Source: Bacteroides muris (ex Afrizal et al. 2022)
Lineage (GTDB): Bacteria > Bacteroidota > Bacteroidia > Bacteroidales > Bacteroidaceae
DNA length: 41,046 nucleotides
NCBI RefSeq assembly: GCF_004793475.1
Contig: NZ_SRYZ01000034.1
Span: forward strand, 1-41,046
Direction: 5' to 3'
In this document: one piece after another, positions 17,443-27,007 of the stretch
How positions within the stretch are numbered: position 1 is the first letter of the stretch
Layout: each line of letters begins with the position of its first letter
Notes under the pieces: model-generated
Database searches by the model: none
What the model saw: the letters and a program-made list of their open reading frames with translations, nothing else
What the model was told of the DNA's origin: nothing
Position numbers and translations under genes: made by a program

Positions 17443-18639
17443 ATGGCAAAAGACAAACTTGTAACCTCCGGCTATTGCCTTATCCTGGCTGCCAATTTCC
17501 TTTTGTATTTTGCCTTTTATCTGATACTACCGGTTCTTCCATTCTACCTGACTGAGGTATTCCATACCGGAAATGCAGCAGTAGGTGTCATCTTGTCATG
17601 CTACACCATTGCCTCACTCTGTATACGCCCGTTTTCGGGATACCTGCTCGACACACTGGCCCGCAAGCCTCTTTATCTGGTGGCATATTTCATCTTTATC
17701 ACCATTTTCGCAGGTTACATGTTGGCGGGAGTCCTATCCATATTCATTATGTTGCGGGTTGTCCACGGCCTTGCATTTGGAATGGTTACTGTAGCAGGAA
17801 ATACAATTGTGATTGACATTACCCCTTCATCCCGTCGCGGCGAAGCCGTAGGATATTATGGACTGATGAACAATACAGCCATGAGCTTCGGTCCAATGAT
17901 TGGCCTTTTCATGCATGACATATATTCTTTTGAAACGATTTTCACCTGCTCGCTCATATCGGGAACTATCGGTTTTGTTGCCGCATGCCTCGTCAAGACC
18001 CCACCCAAACAACCCGTCAAACGAGAACCTATCTCATTGGACCGCTTTGTGCTACTGAAAGGTATCCCGGCAGGAATCGCACTGCTCTTGCTTTCCATAC
18101 CATATGGCATGACAAGTACTTATGTAGCCATGTATGCCAAAGAAATAGGAATTACCTTGAATTCCGGATTGTTCTTTACTTTTATGGCCGTCGGCATGGC
18201 AGTGTCCCGTATGTTCTCTGGCAGACAAGTGGATAAGGGACGTATCACCCAAGTCATAACTTTAGGGTTGTATCTAGTATGTAGCTGTTTCTTCATATTG
18301 TCCACCTGCGGACTATTGATGAAGACCGTCCCGGAACTGACAAACATATTGTTTTTTATGGTTGCCCTCCTATTAGGAGTAGGCTTCGGAACAATGTTCC
18401 CCGCCTTCAATACGCTGTTCGTAAACCTGGCTCCCAACAACCAGCGCGGAACAGCAACCTCTACCTACCTGACTTCATGGGATGTAGGCATTGGCATAGG
18501 TCTGACAGCAGGAGGTTATATCGCACAGATTACCTCCTTCGATATGGCATATTTTTTCGGAGCTTGCCTCACGGTTATCTCCATCTTTTATTTCAACCTG
18601 AAAGTATCTCCTCACTATCATAAAAACAAATTAAGATGA
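17443..18639 (+). CDS. MFS transporter
   Basis: An inner-membrane protein of 398 residues with about 12 hydrophobic segments and the MFS pattern (RPFSGYLLDTLARKPLYL in the loop after helix 2, PSSRRGEAVGYYG in the loop after helix 4, SRMFSGRQVDKGR in the second half). It is likely a drug or metabolite exporter; no substrate can be inferred. Its stop overlaps the start of nth in an ATGA, so the two genes are translationally coupled. No separate promoter box was found between pheS and this gene. Confidence 0.9.
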   Translation: MAKDKLVTSGYCLILAANFLLYFAFYLILPVLPFYLTEVFHTGNAAVGVILSCYTIASLCIRPFSGYLLDTLARKPLYLVAYFIFITIFAGYMLAGVLSIFIMLRVVHGLAFGMVTVAGNTIVIDITPSSRRGEAVGYYGLMNNTAMSFGPMIGLFMHDIYSFETIFTCSLISGTIGFVAACLVKTPPKQPVKREPISLDRFVLLKGIPAGIALLLLSIPYGMTSTYVAMYAKEIGITLNSGLFFTFMAVGMAVSRMFSGRQVDKGRITQVITLGLYLVCSCFFILSTCGLLMKTVPELTNILFFMVALLLGVGFGTMFPAFNTLFVNLAPNNQRGTATSTYLTSWDVGIGIGLTAGGYIAQITSFDMAYFFGACLTVISIFYFNLKVSPHYHKNKLR

Positions 18640-19310
18640 GAAAGAAAGAACGTTATGAAAAAATCCTTGCTTGGTTCAGGGAGAACGTTCCCGTAGCCGA
18701 AACAGAGTTGCATTATGACAATCCGTTCGAACTGTTGATAGCGGTTATTCTCTCTGCACAGTGTACGGACAAACGCGTCAATATGATTACCCCTGCCCTT
18801 TACCGGGACTTCCCTACTCCCGAAGCACTCGCTGCTACTACTCCCGACGTGGTATACGAGTATATCCGCAGCGTGTCCTATCCAAACAACAAGGCCAAAC
18901 ACCTTGTAGGCATGGCTCAAATGCTGGTGAAAGACTTTCACAGTGAGGTCCCCGATACTCTTGAAGAACTGGTAAAACTACCCGGTGTAGGCCGCAAAAC
19001 AGCCAATGTCATCCAATCTGTCGTTTTCAATAAAGCGGCTATGGCAGTAGATACACACGTGTTCCGGGTCAGCCATCGCCTAGGTCTCGTATCTGATAAA
19101 TGTACAACTCCGTTCAGTGTCGAAAAAGAATTGGTAAAACATATACCGGAAACAGACATCCCCATAGCTCACCATTGGCTTATCCTGCACGGTCGATATG
19201 TATGCCAAGCGCGTACTCCCCAATGTGATAACTGCGGTTTGCAATTAATGTGCAAATATTACTGCCAGAAATATAAAGTTAGCAAAGAGAGCGACAAAGA
19301 TAAAGAATAA
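18636..19310 (+). CDS. nth: Endonuclease III (DNA glycosylase/AP lyase)
   Basis: Nth removes oxidised pyrimidines and cuts at abasic sites in base-excision repair. The 224-residue protein has the helix-hairpin-helix LPGVGRKTANV with the catalytic Lys, followed by VDTHVFRVSHRLGL with the catalytic Asp. The C-terminal iron-sulfur cluster ligands are spaced C-x6-C-x2-C-x5-C (from CQARTPQC to LMC). SAQCTDKRVN near residue 43 is also conserved. Start at 18636 overlaps the stop of the MFS gene by four bases. Confidence 0.96.
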   Translation: MRKKERYEKILAWFRENVPVAETELHYDNPFELLIAVILSAQCTDKRVNMITPALYRDFPTPEALAATTPDVVYEYIRSVSYPNNKAKHLVGMAQMLVKDFHSEVPDTLEELVKLPGVGRKTANVIQSVVFNKAAMAVDTHVFRVSHRLGLVSDKCTTPFSVEKELVKHIPETDIPIAHHWLILHGRYVCQARTPQCDNCGLQLMCKYYCQKYKVSKESDKDKE

Positions 19311-19345
19311 ACAACGGTTTAATAGCAAAAAAAAGAAATAAATAC

Positions 19346-19353
19346 TAACTTTG
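19346..19353 (+). promoter_or_regulatory. -7 box of pgk
   Basis: TAACTTTG matches TAnnTTTG, 48 bp before the pgk start. No clear -33 TTTG lies at the normal spacing. Confidence 0.5.
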
Positions 19354-19401
19354 CGCTCACAAAAAAGAAATTAATAACACTTTTAAATAATATAGAATAT
19401 T

Positions 19402-20658
19402 ATGACAATTGATCAATTTAACTTTGCCGGGAAAAAGGCATTTGTCCGTGTGGACTTCAACGTGCCCTTGGACGAAAACTTCAACATTACAGATGATACC
19501 CGTATGCGTGCCGCTCTTCCTACATTGAAGAAGATTTTGGCCGATAACGGTAGTGTAATTATCGGTTCTCACCTCGGTCGTCCGAAAGGTCCTGCTGACA
19601 AGTTCTCTTTGAAGCACATTCTGAAGCATCTCGAAGAGTTGTTGGGTGTTGAGGTGCAATTTGCTAACGATTGCATGGGTGAAGAAGCTGCAGTAAAGGC
19701 TGCTGCTCTGCAACCGGGTGAAGTGTTGTTACTTGAGAACCTCCGTTTCTACGCTGAAGAGGAAGGCAAACCCCGCGGTTTGGCTGAAGATGCAACAGAC
19801 GAAGAAAAGAAGGCGGCCAAAGCAGCTGTTAAAGAAAGCCAGAAAGAATTCACCAAGAAATTGGCTTCCTATGCAGATTGCTATGTAAACGACGCATTCG
19901 GTACCGCTCACCGTGCACATGCCTCTACTGCATTGATTGCTAAATATTTTGACAAGGACAACAAGATGTTCGGTTACTTGATGGAAAAAGAAGTAAAAGC
20001 TGTTGATAAAGTTTTGAACGATATCCAACGTCCGTTTACTGCCATCATGGGTGGTTCCAAGGTTTCTTCTAAGATTGAAATCATTGAAAACCTGCTGAAC
20101 AAGGTAGACAACCTGATTATTGCCGGTGGTATGACTTATACTTTCACCAAAGCTATGGGTGGCAAGATTGGTATTTCTATCTGCGAAGATGACAAACTGG
20201 ATTTAGCTCTTGACCTGATGAAGAAAGCAAAAGAAAAAGGTGTAAACCTTGTTTTAGCTGTTGATGCCAAGATTGCCGATTCTTTCTCCAACGATGCCAA
20301 CACCAAGTTCTGCCCGGTTAACGAAATTCCTGATGGATGGGAAGGTCTTGATATCGGTTCTGAGACTGAAAAGATTTTTGCAGATGTCATCAAGAACTCC
20401 AAGACTATCCTTTGGAACGGCCCGACGGGAGTATTCGAATTCGAGAACTTTACTCACGGTTCACGTGCTGTAGGCGAAGCTATCGTAGAAGCTACCAAAA
20501 ACGGTGCTTTCTCACTCGTAGGTGGCGGTGACTCTGTTGCTTGTGTCAACAAGTTCGGCTTGGCAGGCGGTGTATCTTACGTATCTACTGGTGGTGGTGC
20601 ATTGCTCGAAGCAATCGAAGGAAAAGTCCTTCCAGGTATCGCTGCAATCAACGAATAA
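19402..20658 (+). CDS. pgk: Phosphoglycerate kinase
   Basis: Pgk transfers phosphate from 1,3-bisphosphoglycerate to ADP in glycolysis, in the cytosol. The 418-residue length is normal. Motifs: [14 protein letters not shown] at the N-terminus, [60 protein letters not shown] and [11 protein letters not shown], ending with [14 protein letters not shown] and LPGIAAI. The gene has its own -7 box and a terminator hairpin 21 bp after its stop. Confidence 0.98.
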   Translation: MTIDQFNFAGKKAFVRVDFNVPLDENFNITDDTRMRAALPTLKKILADNGSVIIGSHLGRPKGPADKFSLKHILKHLEELLGVEVQFANDCMGEEAAVKAAALQPGEVLLLENLRFYAEEEGKPRGLAEDATDEEKKAAKAAVKESQKEFTKKLASYADCYVNDAFGTAHRAHASTALIAKYFDKDNKMFGYLMEKEVKAVDKVLNDIQRPFTAIMGGSKVSSKIEIIENLLNKVDNLIIAGGMTYTFTKAMGGKIGISICEDDKLDLALDLMKKAKEKGVNLVLAVDAKIADSFSNDANTKFCPVNEIPDGWEGLDIGSETEKIFADVIKNSKTILWNGPTGVFEFENFTHGSRAVGEAIVEATKNGAFSLVGGGDSVACVNKFGLAGGVSYVSTGGGALLEAIEGKVLPGIAAINE

Positions 20659-20679
20659 AAATAAGTAAAGCACATATAA

Positions 20680-20738
20680 AGCTGCACTTAATTTTCGGAA
20701 AACACAAACCGAATATTTGAGTGCAGCTCTTCTTTTTG
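20680..20738 (+). terminator. Terminator after pgk
   Basis: AGCTGCACT and AGTGCAGCT form a 9-bp outer stem, extended by AATTTTCGG/CCGAATATT-type pairing around an AAACACAAA loop, followed by CTTCTTTTT. It ends 20 bp before the porin start codon, so the porin either depends on read-through or on a promoter located within or upstream of the hairpin. Confidence 0.8.
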
Positions 20739-20758
20739 TCTTATTATATCTATTAATA

Positions 20759-21859
20759 ATGAAAATCACAAAGAAAAACATCATACTACTATTAGCCTTA
20801 ATGCTGACTACACTTGCCCATGCACAGGCTTCCATTGGAGAAAAAGCAAAGAAAGACTTGATACAAAAAACGTCCTTCGGTGGCTACGTCATAGGAAAAG
20901 CAACAATCACTGACCAAGACTTGGATGCAAGCACCAAAAGCCATACAGACTTTGACATAAGATTAGTACGCGCCTATGTGGACGGTAAAGTTCTGGATTT
21001 TAAATATAAACTACAATTAGAGCTGAACGGCAAACCGGGAGACTACGCTAACGAAAAAGGTGTGCGCATTGTGGATGCCTGGGCGGAATGGCAAAAGTAC
21101 AAATTCTTTTATGTACGCTTCGGACAATTCAAACGCGCCTTCACCTTCGAGAACCCCATGAACCCGTGGGACATTGGTTTCGGTGCCTATTCCCAACTCA
21201 TCACCAAACTGGCAGGCATGAGCGACCGCGTAGGCGAGCATTCCAGCAACGGACGTGACTTGGGGCTTCAATTCCAAGGCGACTTTCTGCCCATAGGTAA
21301 TAACAGGCACAACTTCGTCCACTATCAGGTAGGTGTCTACAACGGGCAAGGCATCAACCATAAGGACGAGAACCGTTCCAAGGATATCATCGGAGGAGTC
21401 TATGTCCATCCCGTCAAGGAGCTTGCCGTCGGAGTATTCGGCTGGACAGGCGACTATACGAAAAACGGAATCACCGTCGACCGCAACCGCATGGCATTCG
21501 GTCTGAAGTATGAGTCGGCATGGACCGTACGCGCCGAATATGCCACTAGTGAAGGACACAAAATAACCGACTATGACAGTAACGGCATCCTGAAAGAGGG
21601 CACCTCGGACAAAGCAGACGCCTGGTACGTAATGATAGGCGCTCCACTCAGTCCTAAATTGAAAGTTTATGCAAAATGGGATGTATACAGAGACAAGAAA
21701 GAGTGGAGTTCGCAAAAGGCACTTTATTGCCTTGCCGCCAACTACTATTTCTATAAAAACCTAAAAATACAGGCAAACTACACTTACACGAACAACAGAA
21801 GTACCGCCAATGACGGCCATTACAACACTTTTGACTTGCAGCTCTACTGGCGTTTCTAA
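20759..21859 (+). CDS. Phosphate-selective porin O/P-type outer-membrane protein
   Basis: A beta-barrel porin of the OprO/OprP family (PF07396-type), 366 residues from MKITKKN. The longer frame upstream uses a TTG inside the pgk terminator and is rejected. Residues 1-22 are a signal peptide (ILLLALMLTTLAHA). Barrel-like alternating strands follow (FDIRLVRAYVDGKVLDFKYKLQ, FYVRFGQFKRAFTFENPMN, YWRF at the C-terminus with terminal Phe). The next gene, 56 bp downstream, is a DASS/SLC13 symporter, so the pair could bring an anion across both membranes. Phosphate selectivity is a family name and is not proven here. Confidence 0.88.
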   Translation: MKITKKNIILLLALMLTTLAHAQASIGEKAKKDLIQKTSFGGYVIGKATITDQDLDASTKSHTDFDIRLVRAYVDGKVLDFKYKLQLELNGKPGDYANEKGVRIVDAWAEWQKYKFFYVRFGQFKRAFTFENPMNPWDIGFGAYSQLITKLAGMSDRVGEHSSNGRDLGLQFQGDFLPIGNNRHNFVHYQVGVYNGQGINHKDENRSKDIIGGVYVHPVKELAVGVFGWTGDYTKNGITVDRNRMAFGLKYESAWTVRAEYATSEGHKITDYDSNGILKEGTSDKADAWYVMIGAPLSPKLKVYAKWDVYRDKKEWSSQKALYCLAANYYFYKNLKIQANYTYTNNRSTANDGHYNTFDLQLYWRF

Positions 21860-21915
21860 ACAGAGTTTCACATATAAAATAAATAATCATTCAATAACCA
21901 TTTAACCCCAATACC

Positions 21916-23430
21916 ATGTATAAAATATTCAAAGGTTTTCATTTAGTGGAAGCCTATCAAGAACTTAAGAAAGCTAAGCGTTTGGCAGAAGACCGAACTG
22001 TATCCAGAGTTATCAAGCTCATTATCGCCAGCTCGATCGCTCTGGTGTTGTGGATTCTTCCCATCAGCGCCTTTGGAGTGGAAGGCCTGACCTTAATTGA
22101 ACAACGACTGATTTCCATATTCGTCTTTGCCACCTTGATGTGGGTATTCGAAGCTGTACCGGCATGGACTACTTCCGTACTGATTGTGGTGTTACTGCTG
22201 TTAACCGTTTCTGACAGCAGCCTATGGTTCTTCAGGCAAGGCTACTCTCCCGAAGAATTGGGACAGACAGTAAAGTACAAATCCATCATGCACTGTTTTG
22301 CCGACCCCATCATCATGCTGTTCATCGGCGGATTCATTCTGGCGATTGCCGCCACGAAGAGTGGTCTGGACGTGCTGTTGGCGCGAGTAATGCTAAAACC
22401 CTTCGGTACACAGTCACGCTACGTACTGTTAGGCTTTATCTTAGTGACTGCCTTCTTCTCCATGTTCCTCAGCAACACAGCCACCGCTGCTATGATGCTT
22501 ACCTTCCTCACCCCGGTATTGAAAGCGCTTCCCGCTGACGGAAAAGGGAAAATAGGCCTGGCACTCGCCATTCCGGTAGCAGCCAACGTGGGTGGTATGG
22601 GAACCCCTATCGGCACACCGCCCAATGCCATTGCCTTGAAATACCTGAACGACCCCGAAGGTTTGAACATGAATATCGGCTTCGGTGAATGGATGAGCTT
22701 TATGATGCCTTATACCATCATCGTGCTGTTTATCGCCTGGTTCATTCTTCTACGCCTGTTCCCTTTCAAGCAGAAGACCATTCAACTGCAGATAGAAGGC
22801 GAAGCCCAAAAAGACTGGCGCTCTATCGTGGTCTATATCACCTTTGCCATTACCGTACTGTTATGGATGTCCGACAAGTTTACCGGCGTCAATTCCAATG
22901 TAGTAGCCATGATTCCGGTAGCGGTATTTTGTATTACTGGAGTCATTACGAAACGAGACCTTGAAGAAATCAGTTGGAGCGTACTCTGGATGGTTGCCGG
23001 CGGATTCGCTTTAGGCGTGGCATTGAATGAAACCGGACTGGCCAAACACATGATTGAGGCTATCCCCTTCAACACATGGTCGCCTATCGTAATGATTGTA
23101 GGTTCAGGGCTTATCTGCTATGCCATGGCAAACTTCATCTCGCACACGGCTACTGCCGCCTTGCTCGTCCCCATCCTTGCCATTGCCGGTATCAGTATGC
23201 GCGATACGCTTCAACCCATGGGAGGAGTACTCACCTTATTGGTAGGCGTGGCTCTCGGTTCATCCCTTGCAATGGTGTTACCCATCAGTACCCCGCCCAA
23301 TGCACTGGCGCATGCCACAGGCATGATTAAACAAAAAGACATGGAAAAAGTAGGTCTCATTATGGGAGCCATCGGCTTGATACTGGGATATGCCATGCTG
23401 ATTTTACTGGGCTCAAGCGGACTGCTGTAA
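21916..23430 (+). CDS. SLC13/DASS family anion:Na+ symporter
   Basis: An inner-membrane symporter of 504 residues related to dicarboxylate and sulfate transporters (VcINDY family). Helical segments start at about residue 30. The first signature is LSNTATAAMML, followed by GGMGTPIGTPPNAIAL; the second half has ISHTATAALLVPI and VLPISTPPNALAHATG. In well-studied members both halves carry Ser-Asn-Thr; here the second is Ser-His-Thr, which may alter substrate or cation binding. It is preceded by the porin gene at a short distance. A weak hairpin (CTTTTTGA/TCAAAAAG) follows the stop. Confidence 0.9.
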   Translation: MYKIFKGFHLVEAYQELKKAKRLAEDRTVSRVIKLIIASSIALVLWILPISAFGVEGLTLIEQRLISIFVFATLMWVFEAVPAWTTSVLIVVLLLLTVSDSSLWFFRQGYSPEELGQTVKYKSIMHCFADPIIMLFIGGFILAIAATKSGLDVLLARVMLKPFGTQSRYVLLGFILVTAFFSMFLSNTATAAMMLTFLTPVLKALPADGKGKIGLALAIPVAANVGGMGTPIGTPPNAIALKYLNDPEGLNMNIGFGEWMSFMMPYTIIVLFIAWFILLRLFPFKQKTIQLQIEGEAQKDWRSIVVYITFAITVLLWMSDKFTGVNSNVVAMIPVAVFCITGVITKRDLEEISWSVLWMVAGGFALGVALNETGLAKHMIEAIPFNTWSPIVMIVGSGLICYAMANFISHTATAALLVPILAIAGISMRDTLQPMGGVLTLLVGVALGSSLAMVLPISTPPNALAHATGMIKQKDMEKVGLIMGAIGLILGYAMLILLGSSGLL

Positions 23431-23433
23431 GGC

Positions 23434-23475
23434 AGCTTTTTGAATGGTTTCTCAAAAAGGAATTCTATTTTTGGT
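23434..23475 (+). terminator. Weak terminator after the SLC13 gene
   Basis: CTTTTTGA and TCAAAAAG form an 8-bp AT-rich stem with a short loop, followed by GGAATTCTATTTTT. The stem is weak and the T run is interrupted, so termination may be partial. Confidence 0.35.
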
Positions 23476-23485
23476 ATTCTTTTTG

Positions 23486-23493
23486 TACTTTTG
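23486..23493 (+). promoter_or_regulatory. -7 box of the TPR gene
   Basis: TACTTTTG matches TAnnTTTG, 30 bp before the start codon at 23524. The nearest upstream TTTG is too close (12-bp spacer). Confidence 0.45.
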
Positions 23494-23523
23494 TGAAGTA
23501 TACCTTCTTAAAGATACAAATTT

Positions 23524-25716
23524 ATGAACGAGAAAACCATACAAGAGCAATATCTGCATATCATTGCCCTGCTAAAGCAACAACGGTTGAAAGAGGCTCA
23601 GTCGCAACTGGAATCCTTCTTATGGAACAGTGGAAACTGGGCTCTCCGCAACCGCTTGGAACAAGTGCAAACATCCTACCGGTATATGCTGCAATACATG
23701 CGCCAAGGAATAAGCGACCCTGCACGGCAGAAACTCTACTGCCAAATACAGACCGAGACTTGGGAAATCGCTGACCAAGCCCGTCTATCCCTGCTTGACG
23801 GGGTTTCCACACACTACTACCATTCCCTGCGCAATAACCGCGAACGCCTTCCAAAAGAATACAACATTGCCACCCTACAGAAGGTATTGGAGTCTTTCCC
23901 CGATGACTTAGCCGTCTGCCAGCTGATGCCAGACAACCAAGGCCTGGATGCCATACTGCAACGGCACGAACAAACCGCCCAAGTCCTTTTCCTCTCCACA
24001 TGGAGTAACAGCAACTGGTCTACAGAAGCAGAACAGCAGGCCAAAGGATTATTGGAATCAGAAATGCTTCCCGTCAATGACTTATGCTTGTTCACCAGCG
24101 CTGTCATGCTCAGTCTGATAGAATGCTTTGACGCCCACAAATTCTCATGGTTGCTGGATGCCTTCACACATGCCAATACGCAAGTAAACCAACGGGCTCT
24201 GGTGGGAATTGCTTTCACTCTTCTTGTTCATCCTACCCGCTTGCAGCTCTATCCCGAACTGACAGCCCGCCTTTCCCTGCTCAATGAGGACGGCAGTTTC
24301 GGCAAACAACTAAACCGAATTTACATCGAACTGCTCCGCAGCCAGGAAACAGAAAAGATAAACAAGAAGATGCGTGAGGAAATCATTCCAGAGATGATGA
24401 GGAACGTAAACATCATGCGCAACATGAAGTTCGGTTTTGAAGAGAACCCTGAGGAAAACGACCTTAATCCGGATTGGGAGAAAGCTTTTGAAAGTTCCGG
24501 ACTAGGAGACAAAATACGAGAAATGAACGAATTACAATTGGAAGGTGCTGACGTCTATATGAGTACGTTTGCACAACTCAAGACTTATCCGTTCTTCAAG
24601 GAACCGTACAACTGGTTCTATCCGTTCGACATGCATCACTCCAGTATCATCAAGGAATTCGGATTCAAGCCTAATGGAGACAATGCCATCCTCTCCCTGA
24701 TTCTCCAATCCGGTTTCTTCTGCAATAGCGACAAATATTCCCTCTGCTTTACAATGGCACACATACCACAGTCACAGCGTACGATGATGCTCAGCCAGAT
24801 GACTTCTCAGGATTTGGATACACTCATGGACGAAAGCAAATCCTCCGCTTTGCGACAGTATGCCGAACGCCCGGATGTCATCAGCAACCAGTATATCCAC
24901 GACTTATATCGTTTCTTCAAGTTGAGCCAACGCAGACACGAGTTCCGCGACATCTTCAAGGAGGAGATTACCCTACACCGTATCCCGACACTCAAAGAGA
25001 TTCTGTGCAAACCGGATTTGCTGATTGCCATTGCCGACTTCCACTTCCGCAAAGAGCATCCGACAGAAGCATTGGAACTTTACAAAGAATTGATAGCCCT
25101 GAAGCAGGCAGATGCCAACATTTATCAAAAAGCAGGCTATTGCCTGCAAAAAGAAAAGCGGTACAAGGAGGCGATAGCCGCTTACCTGAAAGCCGATGTC
25201 CTGAAACCCGACCATGTCTGGACAATCCGCCATCTCGCTACTTGCTACCGACAGACAAAAGACTTTACATCCGCATTGGAATACTACAAGAAGGTAGAGG
25301 AAATCCAGCCTGAAAACCATAATGTCCTTTTCTACGCCGGAAGCTGTCTTGCCGAACAAGAAAGATATGAAGAGGCACTGCAATACTTCTTCAAGCTGGA
25401 TTTCATCGAAAGTAATTGCATCAAGGCATGGCGTGCTATAGGTTGGTGCTCGTTTGTCAACGGCAAACATGAACAAGCAATGAAGTATTACGAAAAGATA
25501 CTTGCCTCCAAGCCGCTCGCGGCAGACTATCTCAATGCCGGACATGTTTCCTGGAGAACGGGCAACATAGAAAAGGCCGCCGAACTTTACAGTAAAGCAG
25601 CCTTGGAATATGGCGGGCAGGATATTTTCAGAGAAATGTTCTGCAAAGACAAAAAAATGCTCATCAAGCAGGGGCTCGATGAAAAGGACTTTCCTTTGAT
25701 AATGGACTTGATTTAA
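23524..25716 (+). CDS. Tetratricopeptide-repeat protein
   Basis: A 730-residue protein without a signal peptide or membrane segment, so probably cytosolic. Residues 1-480 are helical and acidic with no domain I recognise. From about 498 to 700 there are five or more TPR units, such as ADANIYQKAGYCLQKEKRYK, DHVWTIRHLATCYRQTKDFT, NHNVLFYAGSCLAEQERYE and AADYLNAGHVSWRTGNIEK, which should form a protein-binding superhelix. Its partner is unknown. The gene has its own -7 box and its stop overlaps the 3' end of the convergent maf gene by four bases. Confidence 0.85.
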   Translation: MNEKTIQEQYLHIIALLKQQRLKEAQSQLESFLWNSGNWALRNRLEQVQTSYRYMLQYMRQGISDPARQKLYCQIQTETWEIADQARLSLLDGVSTHYYHSLRNNRERLPKEYNIATLQKVLESFPDDLAVCQLMPDNQGLDAILQRHEQTAQVLFLSTWSNSNWSTEAEQQAKGLLESEMLPVNDLCLFTSAVMLSLIECFDAHKFSWLLDAFTHANTQVNQRALVGIAFTLLVHPTRLQLYPELTARLSLLNEDGSFGKQLNRIYIELLRSQETEKINKKMREEIIPEMMRNVNIMRNMKFGFEENPEENDLNPDWEKAFESSGLGDKIREMNELQLEGADVYMSTFAQLKTYPFFKEPYNWFYPFDMHHSSIIKEFGFKPNGDNAILSLILQSGFFCNSDKYSLCFTMAHIPQSQRTMMLSQMTSQDLDTLMDESKSSALRQYAERPDVISNQYIHDLYRFFKLSQRRHEFRDIFKEEITLHRIPTLKEILCKPDLLIAIADFHFRKEHPTEALELYKELIALKQADANIYQKAGYCLQKEKRYKEAIAAYLKADVLKPDHVWTIRHLATCYRQTKDFTSALEYYKKVEEIQPENHNVLFYAGSCLAEQERYEEALQYFFKLDFIESNCIKAWRAIGWCSFVNGKHEQAMKYYEKILASKPLAADYLNAGHVSWRTGNIEKAAELYSKAALEYGGQDIFREMFCKDKKMLIKQGLDEKDFPLIMDLI

Positions 25717-26294
25717 ATAGTCAGCAACTCCCTGTACAGCCTTTGTACGGGGAGTCCCATTATGTTATAGTAGCTTCCGGATATATTTTCCACTCCGATG
25801 AACCCGATCCACTCTTGCACGCCGTAGGCTCCTGCCTTATCCATAGGATGATATTTATCCACATAGCAGGCAATTTCTTCTTCACTCAATCCGGCAAAAC
25901 GCACTTCGGTTGCTGCGGCAAAGCTGCGCTGCCACCCGGCAGTAGTGATACAGACACCGGTAAACACTTCATGGGTACGTCCGGACATGTCACGCAGCAT
26001 TTGCATGGCATCCTCCCTATCCCCGGGCTTCCCAAGCACCCGTCCATCCAGCCAGACAATGGTATCTGCTGTAATCATCAGCTCACCCGGCTGCATCATG
26101 TTCCGATAGGCATCCGCTTTTTTCTTAGATATGTAGAGGGGAATTTCTGCCCCTTTCAATGCCTCCGGATAGGACTCGTCCACATCCGGCAAAGTCCTTA
26201 CTTCATATTCCACTCCCAAACCTGCCAGCAATTCTTTCCTTCGCGGAGAGTTAGAAGCAAGAATCACCTTATATTTCTTCAGATTATCTAACAT
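25713..26294 (-). CDS. maf: Maf-family nucleotide pyrophosphatase
   Basis: Maf proteins hydrolyse non-canonical or canonical nucleoside triphosphates (dTTP, UTP and modified forms) and are linked to septum control and house-cleaning. The 193-residue protein from MLDNLKKYKVILASNSPRRKELL (26294) has the N-terminal SNSPRRKELL, the central ITADTIVWLDGRVLGKPGD with the catalytic Asp, GRTHEVFTGV, and KAGAYGVQEW. The alternative Met at 26327 would add a Cys-rich tail that homologues lack. It is the last gene in a minus-strand cluster after kdsC; about 100 bp of repeat-containing spacer lies between them. Confidence 0.93.
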   Translation of the reverse strand: MLDNLKKYKVILASNSPRRKELLAGLGVEYEVRTLPDVDESYPEALKGAEIPLYISKKKADAYRNMMQPGELMITADTIVWLDGRVLGKPGDREDAMQMLRDMSGRTHEVFTGVCITTAGWQRSFAAATEVRFAGLSEEEIACYVDKYHPMDKAGAYGVQEWIGFIGVENISGSYYNIMGLPVQRLYRELLTI

Positions 26295-26312
26295 ATTACC
26301 AATTATTTGACA

Positions 26313-26385
26313 AATACAGAGACACATTTAAAACAGGAGAGACACGTGCTTCGAATAGTGAAAACTCTGTATCTCTGTGCCTCTG
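26313..26385. repeat. Intergenic repeat between kdsC-like gene and maf
   Basis: Words of the type CTCTGTAT-CTCTGTGC-CTCTGCAT repeat with an 8-bp period at 26362-26387. They are partly inverted against TACAGAGACACA at 26315-26326 (10 of 12 positions). A second AGAGACAC copy lies at 26338-26345. The unit differs from the other intergenic repeats in the window. Confidence 0.65.
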
Positions 26386-26395
26386 CATACAATTA

Positions 26396-26926
26396 TTACC
26401 AGCCGAAAGCCTTTTCATCAGCCATCCAGAGCCCTTGCACCTTCAAGACCTGCTCCACGATGTCGCGACCACAACCATACCCGCCTTCTGCATACGAAAT
26501 ATAGCGGGCTACCGCCTTCACCTCAGGAACAGCATCCTTCGGGCAACACGGCAAACCGCACTCATGCATCACTTCAATGTCCGGAATATCATCGCCTACA
26601 TACAATATTTCCTCGTCCTTCAAGCCATGACGGTCACGAAAATCACAGTAATCATGTATTTTAACAGACGACCCCATGTAAATATTTTCATCAGCAAAGC
26701 CCAAAGCCGTAAAACGTTTGCGAACAGCTTCCGTACGTCCACCGGTGATGATGCCCAGCAACACCCCCTGCTTGGCTGCCAGATGCAAAGAATAGCCATC
26801 CTTTATGTTGACCGTACGCAGAGGTTCTCCTTCCGAGCTCATGGGAATGACATTGGCACTCAGCACGCCGTCCACATCAAAAACGAGAGCCTTTATCTTT
26901 TTCAAATCATAGTTTATAGTACTCAT
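26396..26926 (-). CDS. kdsC: KDO 8-phosphate phosphatase, KdsC-like HAD enzyme
   Basis: A HAD-IIIA phosphatase of 176 residues that removes phosphate from 3-deoxy-manno-octulosonate 8-phosphate before it enters LPS core synthesis. HAD motifs are visible: FDVDGVLS (nucleophile Asp and general acid Asp), ITGGR (motif II), the Lys region SSVKIHDY, and [10 protein letters not shown] (motif IV). The length fits KdsC, and there is no cap domain. It is separated from the upstream DUF2520 gene by about 210 bp that contain a tandem repeat, and from maf by about 100 bp. Confidence 0.9.
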   Translation of the reverse strand: MSTINYDLKKIKALVFDVDGVLSANVIPMSSEGEPLRTVNIKDGYSLHLAAKQGVLLGIITGGRTEAVRKRFTALGFADENIYMGSSVKIHDYCDFRDRHGLKDEEILYVGDDIPDIEVMHECGLPCCPKDAVPEVKAVARYISYAEGGYGCGRDIVEQVLKVQGLWMADEKAFGW

Positions 26927-27007
26927 TGCACTTTTTTTATTATTTCGTTATAACACTTATACACAATAGGATACGAATTTCACAATCTTTCAAGCGCCGG
27001 CACTTAT

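Noticed and set aside
20717..20758. Upstream TTG start for the porin
   Set aside because: It lies in the pgk terminator and would place extra residues before a clear signal peptide at MKITKKN.
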